Source: Hippophae tibetana
Lineage: Eukaryota; Streptophyta; Magnoliopsida; Rosales; Elaeagnaceae
Length of the DNA: 64,000 bases
Direction of reading: 5' to 3'
Assembly: GCA_037013495.1 (NCBI GenBank)
Contig: CM072808.1
Span: forward strand, 13,555,319 to 13,619,318
Each line of letters opens with the position of its first letter. Position 1 is the stretch's first letter. Made by a program: the position numbers and the translations under genes. This document shows, piece after piece, positions 32,120 to 46,389 of the stretch. The notes under the pieces are model-generated. The model ran no database searches and had not been told where the DNA came from. It saw only the letters and a program-made list of their open reading frames with translations.

Positions 32120-34386
32120 TTTTGATTGACATGAGTACATTCATGTTCATGGAAACCTCATTAGCATGGCTAGTCTTAAGGATCGTATAAGCATTTTATG
32201 ATAAATTTATGTGTGACCATCGGGGTGTACTGGTTGAAGGCCATATCCATTGAAATGTTGACCGAATGTAGAACGGACATTACCATCAATTGATCAATAA
32301 CACCTTTTAAAGCGCTTTGGCTGGTTTTGATGTTGAAACTGCTAATTTACTGATGTAGACGAAGATCCTATGTTTTGGTTATTTGAATGATAACGTATTC
32401 GATTCTTCCGAAAACAGCCTACCTATTTTATTTTTATCTTTTTAAAGAATTCTACAATTTTATAAACTATTAATCTTTCTCACCAATTTTCCAGAATTGT
32501 TGTGAAACATGATCATAACTCAACATAGCAATTAAGTATTATCGTTGTATCTTGAAATTCAAGTTTTTGTAATTCTTTAACACTCACTGTAATTGGAAAA
32601 ATTATTTTAAAGATATTATATATAAGTTTCGATTCTTTAATATATAAATATATATGTATTTTTAATAAAATAATTTTATTTTTATATATTCTTTTGATAA
32701 ATTTTCCCAATTTCTATTTTTTTTAATAACGGTAACATTCACACATCTGTAATGAAATTTGGAACTTGGATTTTCTATATACCTAAACAGGGCAAATGAT
32801 GTTGCAACTCACATTTGGAAAGAGTTAAAATGAGTTAAAAAAAATCATTTTACTTAATCCCAATAACAATTTGTCATCTAGTCTCCATTAATAGTTATGC
32901 CAGTCTTCTTATTTTTTTTCAGATATTTTAGTCTTATTTTTTTTTGGTTGACAAATTGCAATTAATGTCGTGAAAAAAAAACGAAAAAAAAAACATTTGT
33001 TCCTAATAATTGGAGCAAACTACTACTAAAGTACTAGAAGAAACGTGCTCCCAAAAAGAAAGCTATAAAGCTAAGTAGCAATCTCGATGCTATCCCCGTC
33101 TCTAATCTAATTTATTTTGATTCGTATATCAAATGTGTGTATCAATAAATATTCATGATATAATCTAAATTGTTTAATTATTTAAAAAAAACTAAAATAT
33201 TATTTAATATGCTGGATTTTATATTTTAGATTAATAAATAAATAAATAAAAATATACATCATATAATTGTAGGAAAAACATTTTGTTACTTTTTTTAAGA
33301 GATTTTTTTATTTATAAAGAATATACTTCAACTTTTACTTCACTTTTTTATTAATATTATAATCATAAAATTTAAAAAACAATTACTATTTTTTTAATAA
33401 AAAATATTACATTATTAACTTGATCTCATCTAAAATTTAAAATTGAACATAATTAACACAATTATTGGATAAAACCAATAAGATTGCCTTTAATTTTAAA
33501 ATCAAAATATAAAATTTGAGTTAATTACTCCACAATTAAAAAATAATAATATGTTTAGAATAAATATAAAAAAATAAATATTTATAAATATAATGAGATT
33601 TGAATTATAATTTAACAAATTTTAAATCATAATAATACATAGGTATATAAAAATTGTAAGAGAAAATTGGATTTTAAAAAATGTAAAAAAATTGATTTTT
33701 TTAAAATATTGCTATAAAAATTAAGAAAATATATAGAAAATGTGATTCCTTAACTCTACAATTATAGTTTTATAATTATATATATTTAGATCAATCCACA
33801 ATAAATTATCTCAATGATTTAATCTGTCCGTTAATCTTGTATATAAATAATGATTCAATGCAATCCAAAGCTGGTTCACTTTGATCCGATCGTGCAAAAA
33901 GATCCGCTGTTTGGACTTCACAGATTTATTCCATCAGATCACATGAAATAAATATATGTGGATATCCAACCCGTAGATCTCTTTTTGCTATCACATTCTC
34001 CAATTTCATTTGCACTCTATACAACACCCGGGGGCACATATTGGCCTAAGAAAACGTAACTTAACAACGTAATGGTAGAAGTTATGGACTTAGGGTCTTC
34101 TGACTAAAAAACAAAGTTAGGTTTAGGGCCTGCTCAACATTTTTTTTCTCTTTCCCCCTCTCATGGCCTACTCAACATTGGAAAACACACAATATACACG
34201 TAGCAAAGACAAAGAAACACAACTTTTGCCAATTCTAAAACAATACTTTTAAACTATAATAGATGTTTCAGCGAGACCTACATGAAATGACCCAGTTGGT
34301 CTATAACAAAACAATAAAAGTAGACTGTTGGTTCAAAACTACGACAAACTAACATAAAATAACCACTTCAACAACATTAGTTAAAC
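32120..34386. other. intergenic region between two convergent genes
   Basis: It holds the 3' untranslated ends of both genes. The middle (32500-33800) is very AT-rich without repeats that I could pair. A GATCCGATC-rich stretch near 33870-33970 faintly resembles the hAT-like stretch near 5330. No gene seen. Confidence 0.5.
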
Positions 34387-37300
34387 TCAGCACAGTTGAG
34401 TTTCAAATTTCAGATTGATTCCCATGCTAAAAAGCTCTTGTGTCAAGAGTTTGGCCCCATAAGGAACATTTACCTTCACGATGTTATCTACAGACTCACA
34501 CACTCGACAATATGGGCCTCTAATCATACGGCCACCAGGCACTGCACGTTGTATCACATTTGCCACATTCTTGCATTTCTGACATATATGCATTTGAGAG
34601 GAATCGCTGAGAGTGTAAAGACGTTCATGTAAGTTGGCTGATGCACCATGAGCTACAAGACAGTCCCTCTCCATCTCACCAAACTTTACACCACCGAACC
34701 GCTTCCTATCTGCCACTGGTTGACGGGTCAAAGGGTGTACAGGCCCAGTGTTCCTTAATTTGACTTTGTCTTCAGCCATGTGCACCAGACGCTGGTAAAA
34801 TGTTGGGCCCATAAAAATAAGAGATGGAACCATTTCACCTGTTCGGCCATCGTATACTCTCTCATTTCCCCATCTTGAAAACCCAGCCCTGTTACACAAG
34901 TCCACCTATCTCCTTACACCAGGCAGCATACAAAAAAGTTCCTAATAAAGGTACAACTAGCAATATACATGCAACATATAAGACGAGACAAAGCAACTTG
35001 AGTGGTCATAAAAGATAACACACAACTAGAAGCTAAATGATGAGTTGATGACACTACATCCCCTGAAGGCACACCAAAAACATTTGAGGATACAGTGTGC
35101 AATTGAATCTTCAGGATGGTTGAAAATTAAAATTGCATGTCCTTATTCCAGGTATGGTTTTGAAAAGAGTTCAAAAGATGAGCAGGATGAATTAAACTAC
35201 TTTAAATGTAAAATGAATAATGCACATCACAAGTTAAAGTCAGCTATGATCTTTAAGTTACCCAAGTGTGCCCTCTGCCACAATTGAGGTAGCTAAAGGG
35301 ATAGGTGGGCTCGAAAACTCCCCAACATTGTTAATAATCAGAACTAGGTTAGATGAGTATCAGTTCGGTAATAAAAGTCTTTAAGATGTTTATAAAACTG
35401 AGTTACCTATGAAGCTGGTCTGCAATGTCATCCACAGATATAGTAGAAAAAGGCGTAGCATGTCTCCTCAAACCACCGCAGGCAATGCCCTTTCCTAAAG
35501 CAGCCTCAAGAAGTTGACCTGGAGTTTGTCGAGATGGAAATGCATGTGGATTAATGACAATATCGGGAACTATGCCTTGAATTGTAAAGTGAAAGTTTTC
35601 TTGATCTTCCAAAAATCCCAAAACACCTTTTTGCCCATGCATGCTTGAAAACTTGTCACCTTCACATGGCACGCGAATCTACATAAAACCATCTTATAAT
35701 TATTATAAAAGAGTGAGTTTCTATTTTCATATGAAAATGACTATCCTGGTTCCAAAGGTGATATGTCAAATTTGATTGGTGAAGTTTACTTTGTCTATCA
35801 ATGTATGTCTTCATATAACCTAATCCAACTATCTATATATTAAATATATCATATCTTTTGGCATTCTCTAAAATTCTAATTAATTGTAAAAATATAATTA
35901 GTTATGAGTACACACTCCATGAACTATGTACTATTAAAATTTAATTTGTTTATACAATTAATTATTAGTTTAATACTTGCCTAAGAAAGTAACTTAAACA
36001 AGAAATATAAAAGGTTGCACATTAAAAATACGAGATTAAACTTTCCAAAACTCTTACACTCCTTAAAGGCACAGTCCATATAAATGTTTTCAATTTTTCT
36101 TTTACTATCACTTAAACACTAACACACCCACAAATATAATGGAGTTCAAGTAAACGCATTCTCTTGCACCAGAAGCCAATTGATATTGACGTTTTGAATT
36201 CATGTGTTTTGAATAAAAATATTTTATTTCAATAATGCTACCAAACCTTCAATTGAAATTTTTTGTTGACCATATAATAATAATTTCATTTTCTTTTTAC
36301 CAAACGATATTAGCAAGGTGGGGAGTCAAATATGGTATTTTCGGGAATAATACAAAGCATCAAGACATTACCACAACATTTAATTACAAAATTGATTGTT
36401 CATGCAGTAAAACATCTTTGGATTGTATCATTATTTTCTTAAATGCACCCATTCAATGCAAATGGACTAGTAATAGGAATTACGTAACAAATATTTATCT
36501 CTTGCTCTCTCTTTCTCTATCAAACTAATACAAAGGCTCTTTATTATATATATGAGGTGAAAATGATTGTTTGAATCACTGTTTTTGCCTCATGTGTACA
36601 AGAAGTGTGGTCCAATACCAAGTCAAGTTGCCCCATTTGCGGGCATAGCTGCCTAGGGCATAAGGTGAACTATTAATGACACTTTCTAACATATATTCTA
36701 ATATTGTCTTATTATTATTACTATTCTAAAAGTGTGAGTTAAGCATTTCTAATGGAAGATACTATATTACGCTCAATCTTTCATATTTTTCCTCTATATC
36801 CTCCAATACATACTTATCCTTCATATTATCTTTAATTAAATCATGAATTTTCTTTATTGTTTTTAAATATAATTGATTGGTTAATTATTCTTGAGGTTTC
36901 ATTTTCCTAAAAATTTAATTGATGTGAAAAATAATTCTTTAATTACTCTCTTTTTTCCACTTTTTATGGACTATGATATCTTAAATAGTTTAGCATTAAT
37001 ATTTCATCACTTTCTATTATTACATTAATTTGTTTCACACATTTCCACAATGAAAATCAAAGGTGCAAGGTTTTTATCATATCCAATTGATGAAAATTTA
37101 AAGTCATTGTCTTTTGCTATTATACATAACTTTTCAAGCTCTTTTTCATTGTTCTTAAATCTCTCCCTCAAAGAAAAGCACCATGAATTTTTCATCTTCG
37201 TTGGAAGGTATTTTTCCTATTTTCGTCTATTGTTCCATGTTTGAGAGGGAAATTTGTCATCCTATTTTCATCTATTGTGGTTTCATTTTTCTTCTTGTTC

Positions 37301-40300
37301 GATATTTTGTTTTTTAATCATAATAAATAACATCAACAATTCTAGCGAAACAAAATCGACAATGAACCTTGACTTCGCTTGTGATACACTGTTGTAAGTA
37401 ATGGTATTTTGGCATTCAAAATAGTTCTCTTAAATATGTTTGTCAAAATGATTAAGAAAAGGTCCATTTTTTATTATTTGATATATTTATAGTAGTTGTT
37501 TAGGTTATGAGGACAACTTTCTTCCTATCTGATTTATTAAGACCATATGCATTCTATTTCGACTGATGATTTAATTCATGAACACAAATCAACTTTTTAT
37601 TATGTTTTTCTATGATATCTCTATTAACAATTATCTTTATTATCTCAAAAACCAATTCATTTATTCAAAGATAATATTCTAATTATTCTAATGTACAAGA
37701 ATAATTGCTAAGTTTAACACGTCATTGTCATTATTTTTCATATTTAATTTCTTTTTTAAAAAAATGTTAAAATTGTTTCACCATAACTATATGAAATTTT
37801 TTCTTGAAATACGCTAAATTTTGGAATCCAGCTAATACAATTTTTTCAACTTGCATAGATTTAGTCAAGCAAATATAGGACAATTTTTTTTTTCTCTAAA
37901 AAATAGAAGCACTCTCAATTTTCATAATATATGTTACATACTTTCTCTATGTATTGCATTTAATTATTTTTTTACAATGTAACTTTACGTGATATATGGA
38001 GGTGAAACTCAAATATTCAATAAGAATATATAACTAATATCACCAATAAAAATAATGTGCAATGAAGATACATATTATTTGTTTATCGAATTAATATTTT
38101 ACACGATTCATTTAAAGTGTTGTGGACTCATGGTAGGAATAAATTGTTATGAATTAGAATAACACACTATTCATTAACATTTTGATTACTAGTGTGATGA
38201 TAAAGAGGTCAGATATATTGTCTCCTGAAGATAATATCAACAGCAATAACATTTATATGTGGCAGTTAGTATTAATTATCAGGCACATGTACAAACAATA
38301 AGCATATATAATTATAGCACAATATAAATATGGAAGGACGCAGGAGTACCTGTCTCAAAGATACAACGGCGAAATTTTTTCCTTCGTTATTGGAGGAGAG
38401 TACGACTTTTTGAACCATCCCTCTTTCAGTATGTTTCAGTTTAACACTATGATCAGTCCCAGAATCAGCAAACTTCCCTATAACAATATCACCACTCTGC
38501 ATGTTAGCTCCAATATAAGGAAGACCATCTTTGTCAAGGCTATCAACACGTCCAATTTGACTTTGTGTCTTCCCAAATTTAATGCATTCTTCAGGCTTCC
38601 TTCTTTTCTCCATAGATTCGCCATTGTCAACCTCAGCCTTGTAACTTCTAATATGTTCGGATCTAAACATTCCACGCTCCAAAGAAGCACGGTTCATCAC
38701 CAATGAGTCTTCTTGATTGTATCCAAAATGAACATTCACGGCCACAATAGCAGCCTGTCCATTGAAGAATTCAGACTTGGGAAGAAACCCACTATGACCA
38801 AAAGGATATTCAGGCTTTCCTAGACAATCTGATGTCATAGTCCGAAATAATGGTCGTTGTGGGTAGAACAACTGGTGGGCCACAGTATCCACTCTGATAT
38901 TAGGATTTGTTGTTGAGAAACCAATCGCTTGCTGAGAGTGCTTCTGGGCCTGATATAGCACCCTCCTTGCATGGTCATGATTTGCAAACGGGATTATTCC
39001 ACAGCTTAAACCTAACAGAAATGACATGTCAAGTTCACAGTGCGTGTACTTGACTGGCATTTTACCCTTATTTTCCACGAAAAGGTGCTTGATACTCCAT
39101 GCTGTAAGACAGTCTTCTTCCTCTTCAGCTCCAATAAGCTCCACTATTCCCTTGTCCAGAAGAGATTGGAAGGTGAATTTTCCCCCTTTAAAAGACTTGA
39201 TCTTATTCAAATTTTCAACAACTAAAAGAGGCCTTAAGATTCTTCCTGCATCAGAAAAAATACGCACTTCTCTTTGTCGCTCATCCTGTTTTATTTCAAC
39301 CTACAAGATAGGGCGAAATAGTCATCACTAAATAAATAATAAAAGTAAAAGTAAAAAAAAGATTCAAACAACCGAACAAAAAAACTCATTTTGAAACAGC
39401 AAAATAATGCAAAGAACCACAAGAATTGTTCAGATTTTGAAGGAACAGAACCAGAGAGAAATAAATTGTTCTCCATCTAATAACCAGGGATCCATTTCTT
39501 TCTCAACTATAGAACATATGGGTTGTACCAAAATCAAGATAATGTGAAACATCAATAGCTTCTATAAGTAAATTGAGAGAACCTGATTGTGCAACACTTT
39601 TTTGCGCCGCTTCCGCCTTAATTTCAAGGAAAATGCTAAGGATTCTTCACAAACTCCAACCCAACTCCCATTCACAAAAACTTTATATTTCCCATGTAGA
39701 AGAGTAGAGGTATCATTGACTAACTCCTCCATACCACACTCATACAAGACAGAAACAACTGGTTCCAATGTGAATGTACTAACTACTCCTGTGGTAGCTA
39801 AATTTTTCACAAGACCACAGTTTTCACCATCTGTGGTGGATAGAAAGCAAACCTTTCCCCAATGAGAAGGATGACTGCATAGAGAAAGTCAAAATAGTTG
39901 GTTTATGAGAAACAGCAACATGCATTCCAAAGTGAGAAAAAAAAATTATTTGCAATAAAGTGACATATATATAAAAGACTAAATCTGGACTTATAAACTT
40001 TTGGATAAAATTGCCCACATGTTCTAAAATGATGACTACTATTGCCCTTATTTATTGTATAATTTAATAAAGATTATCATTATAAAAGGCTATTCGAGGC
40101 TTAAAAAAAATTGAGGTTATAACCTGAGGTGGTAAATTAAGGCTTACACCTTTTTGGTTTGAGGCTTATGCATTAAGGTTTTTTTTAAGTTAGTTAATTA
40201 CGATTGCTTCCTTAACATTCTTTGATATTCCTTCATCAATCACAATTCTTTTTCTGTCTCCGACAACCACAAATTTTGTCAATCATTAAGTTACAACATT

Positions 40301-43300
40301 ACAAGTCATGTTACCCCACATTACCCTTTATTTAATTATTTATATTTGTATTTTTTCTTCTGCCCCAAACTGATATTTGAACAATATAACCACAACTTAT
40401 ATTATTTACTTTGCGTATTTTATAGTTATTTTCATTATTAATTACTTAATATTTAAACATTATCTAAACTTAAAGTTTGAGTTACTTTCCATAATATTTA
40501 TTGCTTATAATGGATCAAAACTTGTTTTTATTATATTTTAAAAGTTTTTTTCAAAATTAAGGTTTGAAGCATATGCCTCGCACCGCCTTGAGACTTAAGT
40601 TTCGTTGCACTTAAGGAAAATACCTCAATACTTAAAATAACCTTTTACAATATTGAATTTTAATATTCATATTTTTCTATCAATTAAGTAATAAATTATT
40701 AATAGGTAAAATATTGGCAATTATATAGATTAAAATTATTGATCTTTTTTATACAATGTTATTTATCTTAAGTAATATAAAAAATTATTTTTTTCATTTA
40801 ATAATCTTAAGTCATATTTTTTTATCAACAAAGTAATATAAATCAAGTAATAAATTACTAGTAGTTAAATGTTGTCAGCTATTTAGATTATAATTATTTA
40901 TCTTTTTTATATAAAGTTAATCTTATTAACATAAATAATTATCATTTTTTCAGTTATTTATCTTAAGTCTTATTTTTTTATCAATTAAATAATGTAAATT
41001 ATTAATAGCTAAAAATTGACAATTTTCTATATTAAAATAACTTGTCTTCTCTTATACAAGGCTATTTATTTTAAGTAACATAAATAATTTTGTTTGGATT
41101 AATCATCTTAAATCTTATTTTTTATCAATTAAGTAATAAATTAGTAATAGCTAAAATATTGAATATTATCTAAATTAAAATCATTTTTTTATACAAAGTC
41201 ATTTATATTAAGTAGCATAAGCAAATATCATTTTATGGGGATAATTATCTTAAGTTTTATTTATTTTTATAATTCAAGTAATATAGATTAAGTAATACAT
41301 TATTAGTAGTTAAAATATTGATAATTTTTATATTACAATTACTTATCTTTTTTTATACAAGGTTATTTATCTTAAGTAATGTATATAATTATTATTTTTT
41401 CCAATTAATTATCTTCGATCTAATTTTTTATCAATTAAATAATATAAATTAATGAATTATTAGTAGCTAAATTATTGATAATTATCTAGATTAAAATTAT
41501 TTATCTTTTTTTTATACAATGTTATTTATCTTAATAAAAAAAATTATTTTTTCCTTAGTTAATTATTTTAATACTTTTTTCATCAATTAAATAATATAGG
41601 TTAAATAATAAATTATAAGTACCTAAAATATTAACAATTTTCTAGACTACAATTACAGATTTTTTTTTATACAAAGTTATTTATCTTAAGTTCGATTTAT
41701 TTCCCGATTTATTATCTTTAAGTCTTTTTTTAATCCATTAAGTAATAAATTAACATGTACAAAGTACGTGTAAATATGGCAAAAGCTCAAAAGTAGAAAC
41801 AATACATCTACCTAAAAATATCGTAGTTATTCTAATACAACAAGATACCAACCAAATAGATAGACTTACACAAACAATATAAGGCCATTAAAAAAGTAGA
41901 ATCTCTATCTAAATATCCTTGAGTTGGATTCATGTTAACAAGATTTACTTGTTACTTGACCTATCCATGATTTTATGTAGCATCTTAAGAATTAAGAAGT
42001 ACACCAAACTAATGGAACATCAATAAATTCATTTCAAGGTAGTAACATGCCTTGAACAGGAAAAGAGCACCAAGAAAGTAAAATGTATTAATGAATTTGA
42101 GAAGTCAAATTCACCACATAGTAGGAATAGTTAAATATAAAATTCTCATGTGCCTCTATTTCCAGCTAGATTATAAAATACGTTATGTGATGAACACGCA
42201 CTCCAGAGGTGACATGCCACAATTCATCCCTTTCATTCCCCCAAACAGGCATGAATTTTAATAGCCAATAATTATGTGACCAAAAGAAAAGATAAACATT
42301 TATGAGATTGTTCATGACTTTTACATTCCATTAGTTCAAAACAGCCAACCACACACTTAAAAAAGAAGATAACAAAATCACCCCACCCAAAAAAAAATGA
42401 TGACAAATCACAGTTCCTAAGTTTAGTGTTACTCACGGATATCTTGCATCTCCAACCTTCCCTGTGTATTGGACCTGCTGGCGAGTTTTCCTCATATCCA
42501 CCATTGTTTGCAAAGGATTTGTTCGCCCAACATTAGCCACTACACCTGAAATCCTCTCCATCTTCTTATGAGGATGAGACCATGCTCCAGTTGAAAATGC
42601 CCGAGAAAGACCATTTGTAATTATCGAAGCATCCAGATAGTGTTCAATTGGATGTATAAGATGCTCTGCATAAAGATCCCTTTGCAAAGCCTTCATCATA
42701 CGCTTTCGTGCATGCAAGACATGCACCTTTAGTTCCTGCTCAAGAAGCTCTCCTGCCAATTCTAGCCTCTTATTTCTAAAGTCATCCCTGTTATTGCATT
42801 TTCTGCGCCCAGTAAATGCTTCCAAAAGACACTTCACCATGTAGGCAAGAAAACGAGCTTTTTGCTTTGAGTTTCTGAGGTTGGGAAACAAATACAAGCT
42901 GATGCACTCTCCAATGCTTTCTCTAGGAGGAAATGACGTGTCCTTTATCTTCATTCCAATAAAAGAAAGAGCGGCCTCACTTCTACGGAAGCCATTACAT
43001 AACTTATCCGCAATGTGAATAGAGGCAAACAGTACACTAGATATGCTGGCATCATCAATATCACAATCAATAAGATCTACGGCTTCTCTGTCAGACAATA
43101 CTCCAAGGGCAAAAAACAGCACCCAGACAGGGATCTCCGTTCCCAAGAAATATACACTAAGAAACTTGTGATCACCTATAGTGTCTTCAGTTTCTCCAAG
43201 TTTAAGAATCAGCCTGTTCCTTTTTACCACTGACTGGTAACAAACTCTCAAATACGGACTGTTTGTAATCCAAAGTCTATTTTTACAAATCCTCTCCTGA

Positions 43301-44619
43301 GCAATAAATGTCTACGACAGGCACAAGAAACACATTATGAACATTTTGCAAATAAACATGGTTAGTTAGGTAAATGTGTGTGTATAATAGCCCATTCAAA
43401 ATAAATTTAAGATGAAATCTTAAAAACTGGTAAATTAGGGCAAGAAAAGTAACCAATATCAACATGCATCAATGTTGGTAAGACTTCAAAAATTTAAGTC
43501 AATACTTCACTGGAAGTTAAAAAATATAGTTTTGAATGATTTGTGCTAACAAAAGCATGACAAAAACAGTATACTTTTAACACTAAGACAAAATGCATGG
43601 ACCCTCACACACACCTTCTCAGCACCCTTGATCACAAAATAGCCTCCATGGTCGAAATCACAATCACTCTTTTCAAGGTCCTTCATCCAACAGAGATCCG
43701 ACTTCACCATCACAGGAATACTCCCAATTATTATTTCTCTGTTATCATCTTCAATTACATTATTCTCTACATATTTTTCTTTACCCGTTTTGAATTTGTC
43801 GCTTCTAACAAGGTTTTTAGTATAAACCTGAGAGATAACATAACAATAAAGCATTACATTCTATACAATTCTAATATGAGAAGAAAGATCCAATGAATAG
43901 CAAAGCAATCCGATTGTCAGGAAAGCAACCATACACCAAGCTGACATCCATCAAATCGCATAAAATATATTCCATCTAACTATTGTACTTTTCCTTGCTT
44001 CATGCAAAAAATTATATTAAATAATAAAATTCAGCTTTTAAATTTTCTCTTTTTTTTTCCTAATAGAATGAAGTATATCAAAAGACAAACATAAAACCAC
44101 AAATCTAACTGTAGAAAAATAAAGTATATCAAAAGACAAACATCAAACTACAAAAGTAAATTACAAAGCCAACAAAAAGAAACAAAGCATGATCACACAT
44201 AGCATCTCTCACACTACTAAAAAAAATGAGTTCCTTCCTACCTGAAAATGTATTTGTACTCTGATCCTAGATGAATAAGTCATGTTCTGAATGCGAGCGT
44301 GCCTTGGTAACAATTTTAATTCTTTGTCCTGCTCTGAATTTGACCAAAAGGTAGGTCGGTCGACGGTAACCTTTCCGAACGTCACTGATGCATATTTCCA
44401 CTCATGATCTCCTTTTTTTGATGGGTCATAACCAGGCTCCACCATAATTTGACCAATGGAATCAAAGACTTTCTGTATGCCATTCTTAATAAAGTCATTA
44501 TATGATTTTATCTGGTGACCAATGAGGTCATGTTCATTAAAGAAAGCAGTGGCTGCCTCCTTGCAGAATTTCTTCAGGAGATTCTCTCCCAGGTCATGTA
44601 ATGTAGACAAATCAGTGCA

Positions 44620-44651
<32 letters not shown>

Positions 44652-44736
44652 ATATATCCATGTCATCCTCATCTGAAAACTTTCCTTCCTTGCTACTCAT
44701 ACCAATATCATCCTTGGCATCCAGTGAGGCCCCCAT
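34387..44736 (-). CDS. NRPD2: second-largest subunit of RNA polymerases IV and V (7 coding exons)
   Basis: Shared catalytic subunit of plant Pol IV and Pol V, the nuclear enzymes of RNA-directed DNA methylation. Coding exons on the minus strand: 44736-44242, 43827-43615, 43311-42437, 39874-39583, 39300-38350, 35678-35407, 34888-34387. They total 3600 bp, 1199 aa plus TGA, with all phases agreeing. It matches my recollection of Arabidopsis NRPD2a (1172 aa) throughout, for instance SRAFSTGAWSHP, EHYLDASVITNG-like and VVENL blocks. It carries GYNQEDS at 818-824, GDKFSSMHGQKG at 949-960 and a C-terminal zinc site with C1135, C1138, C1160 and C1163. The start ATG at 44736 is the first in frame after a likely acceptor at 44750. 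The N-terminus is acidic with nine Asp at 30-38. A ~14-residue stretch with PEYPFGHSG before the GYNQEDS block is longer than in Arabidopsis. It is NRPD2 rather than RPB2 because its wording follows NRPD2 along the whole length. No break seen. Confidence 0.95.
35679..38349. other. NRPD2 intron 5
   Basis: 2.7 kb of AT-rich intron DNA between exons 5 and 6. No transposon ends, coding match or tandem array recognised. Short frames inside it look random. Confidence 0.5.
40640..41760. repeat. degenerate ~150-bp tandem array in NRPD2 intron 4
   Basis: About seven to eight head-to-tail copies. The anchor word TATCAATTAA (or a close variant) recurs near 40678, 40823, 40979, 41123, 41269, 41430, 41581 and 41732, a spacing of 144-161 bp. 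Each unit also carries TTATTAGTAGCTAAAATATTG-like, ATTATCTAGATTAAAATTA-like and TTATACAAGGTTATTTATCT-like blocks in the same order. Copies are roughly 70-80 percent alike, so the array is old. No coding content. Confidence 0.85.
44621..44650. repeat. trinucleotide repeat coding for poly-Asp in NRPD2 exon 1
   Basis: Ten perfect TCA triplets on the plus strand. On the coding strand most are GAT codons, giving nine consecutive Asp residues (30-38) in the acidic N-terminus. Such runs change length easily, so this should be polymorphic between accessions. Confidence 0.9.
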
Positions 44737-45397
44737 TATCAAACTCTATCTTAAAAAAAAAAAGAGGATAAGAAAGTGAAGCTTATATGCTTAATGATAC
44801 AACCAATATGCCCCGAAAGTGTTTTTGACGATACATAAAAGACTAATAGCACGATGCAAAAACAAAAAGGACATAATAAAATGGCAATATTTTCCTTTCC
44901 AATTCGAAAACAGAACAAAATGAGTTATTTTGAAATATAGGTGGGGAGATGAAACATTAATGCCCAACAAAATTAGATCGTTCAATACATATAGAAGCAA
45001 ATCAAAAACCCTAACCCTGAACCGAAAAAAACAAAAACATAAACCCTAACTCAAGGACTCCAAACACCATAACTAAAGAGTATTCAAGGAACATGTTACT
45101 TAACGTGACCCTGAAACATTTCTTTCAAATGGGTAAGAATGCCTCAAAAATTATAAAGAGTCAAGAAAATTTCACTAAACCCTTGGATTAACCAACTTCG
45201 TTTTGAAAATAGCAAACAAAAAAAAATTGCATAAACTTTGACCCATTAGCCATGCAACAAAATTATAGCCAAGATCTCGTGTCATTTCAGGATTATGAAT
45301 ACACTTTCGCATATCTCTCAAAAAATCGAACCAAAAAATCGCCAAAAAAAAAAAACAAGAGTGAAAGTTAAGTAAATAATACAAACGAGAGACTTAC

Positions 45398-45480
45398 AGT
45401 GAACTTGAAGCTGAAAAGAATAAAACTTGTGATTACGTAAGGCAATGTTCTCCAAACTACAAAATGTGTGAGATTTTTAA
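45398..45480 (-). other. probable noncoding 5' exon of NRPD2
   Basis: On the minus strand, ACT followed by GTAAGTC at 45397 is a near-perfect donor, and TTTTTTTTAAG ending at 44750 is a good acceptor 14 bp before the start codon. A 5' UTR intron of about 650 bp is therefore likely. The upstream limit of the exon is a guess from the TTTAAAAATCTC stretch near 45475. Confidence 0.5.
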
Positions 45481-45709
45481 AGGTTATTGCGCTCTCCTTC
45501 AGATGAGGGCCTTACTGGATGAAAATGGGGAAATATGAAAATATGGGCCAAGATATAAGCCCAATTAATAATATTAGCTCAGTTTTTTTTCCCTCTCATC
45601 CTTCATTTTCTATAAATTATCAACAAAAAAAAAATTAACTAATAATAACTTATCCTAACTTTATAATTTTAATAAAATAAGCTCAAGGTTACATACATCA
45701 CATCTCTAG

Positions 45710-46175
45710 AAACTACCGTCGACAAACTTATCGGAACTCCAACAACCCACGAGTGCTTCGATAGCTATTGTCGACAATTCTATTAGAATAATAGATGTAA
45801 CATATTACACAAAAAGATATAGGTGTATGCAAAATGTGACATTTGATGGGTCACAAAACTATAATGAATATAACAAGTTATATACAAAAAAATACATAAG
45901 TGTAACATATTACATACAGTGGGTCATCAAAATTACGATAGATGTAATATGTTACATACAAAGATATATGTGGATATAACATGTTACATATGGTGGGTTG
46001 TTGGAACTACAATAAATATAACATATTTAATACAAAAATATATATATAAAAATATAATACGTTACATACAAAGATAAATATAATATAGCACATTATATAT
46101 AAAATTAAATATTGATATAATATATTACATACAAAAATAAATATATATGTAACACATTAAATATAGATTATCCAT
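45710..46175. repeat. degenerate ~90-bp tandem repeats
   Basis: Recurrent words TGTAACATATTACATAC, GTGGGTCATC / GTGGGTTGTTG and AAACTACAATAAATATAAC appear at intervals near 90 bp, more decayed toward the right. Their array lies between the NRPD2 promoter and the LTR fragment that follows. Confidence 0.65.
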
Positions 46176-46389
46176 TATTTTTATATTTAGAGGCAAATGA
46201 CAAACTTCATTATGTTATGCATTTATTATCACATGAATAACATAATTAGAAGAAAACAATTATCGAAAGAGTTTTGATCAAATAAATATCCTATTAACAT
46301 ATTTTAATTAACAATGATTATTGTTTAGCAACATTTGAATTGATTCCATAACCTAATATCCTTATTAAATTTTTAACTTTAATTTTATA

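Noticed and set aside
34387-44736. RPB2 of RNA polymerase II as the identity of the minus-strand gene
   Set aside because: The protein follows NRPD2 wording along its whole length, including the C-terminal FETQLC-type end and the acidic N-terminus, and not the RPB2 pattern.
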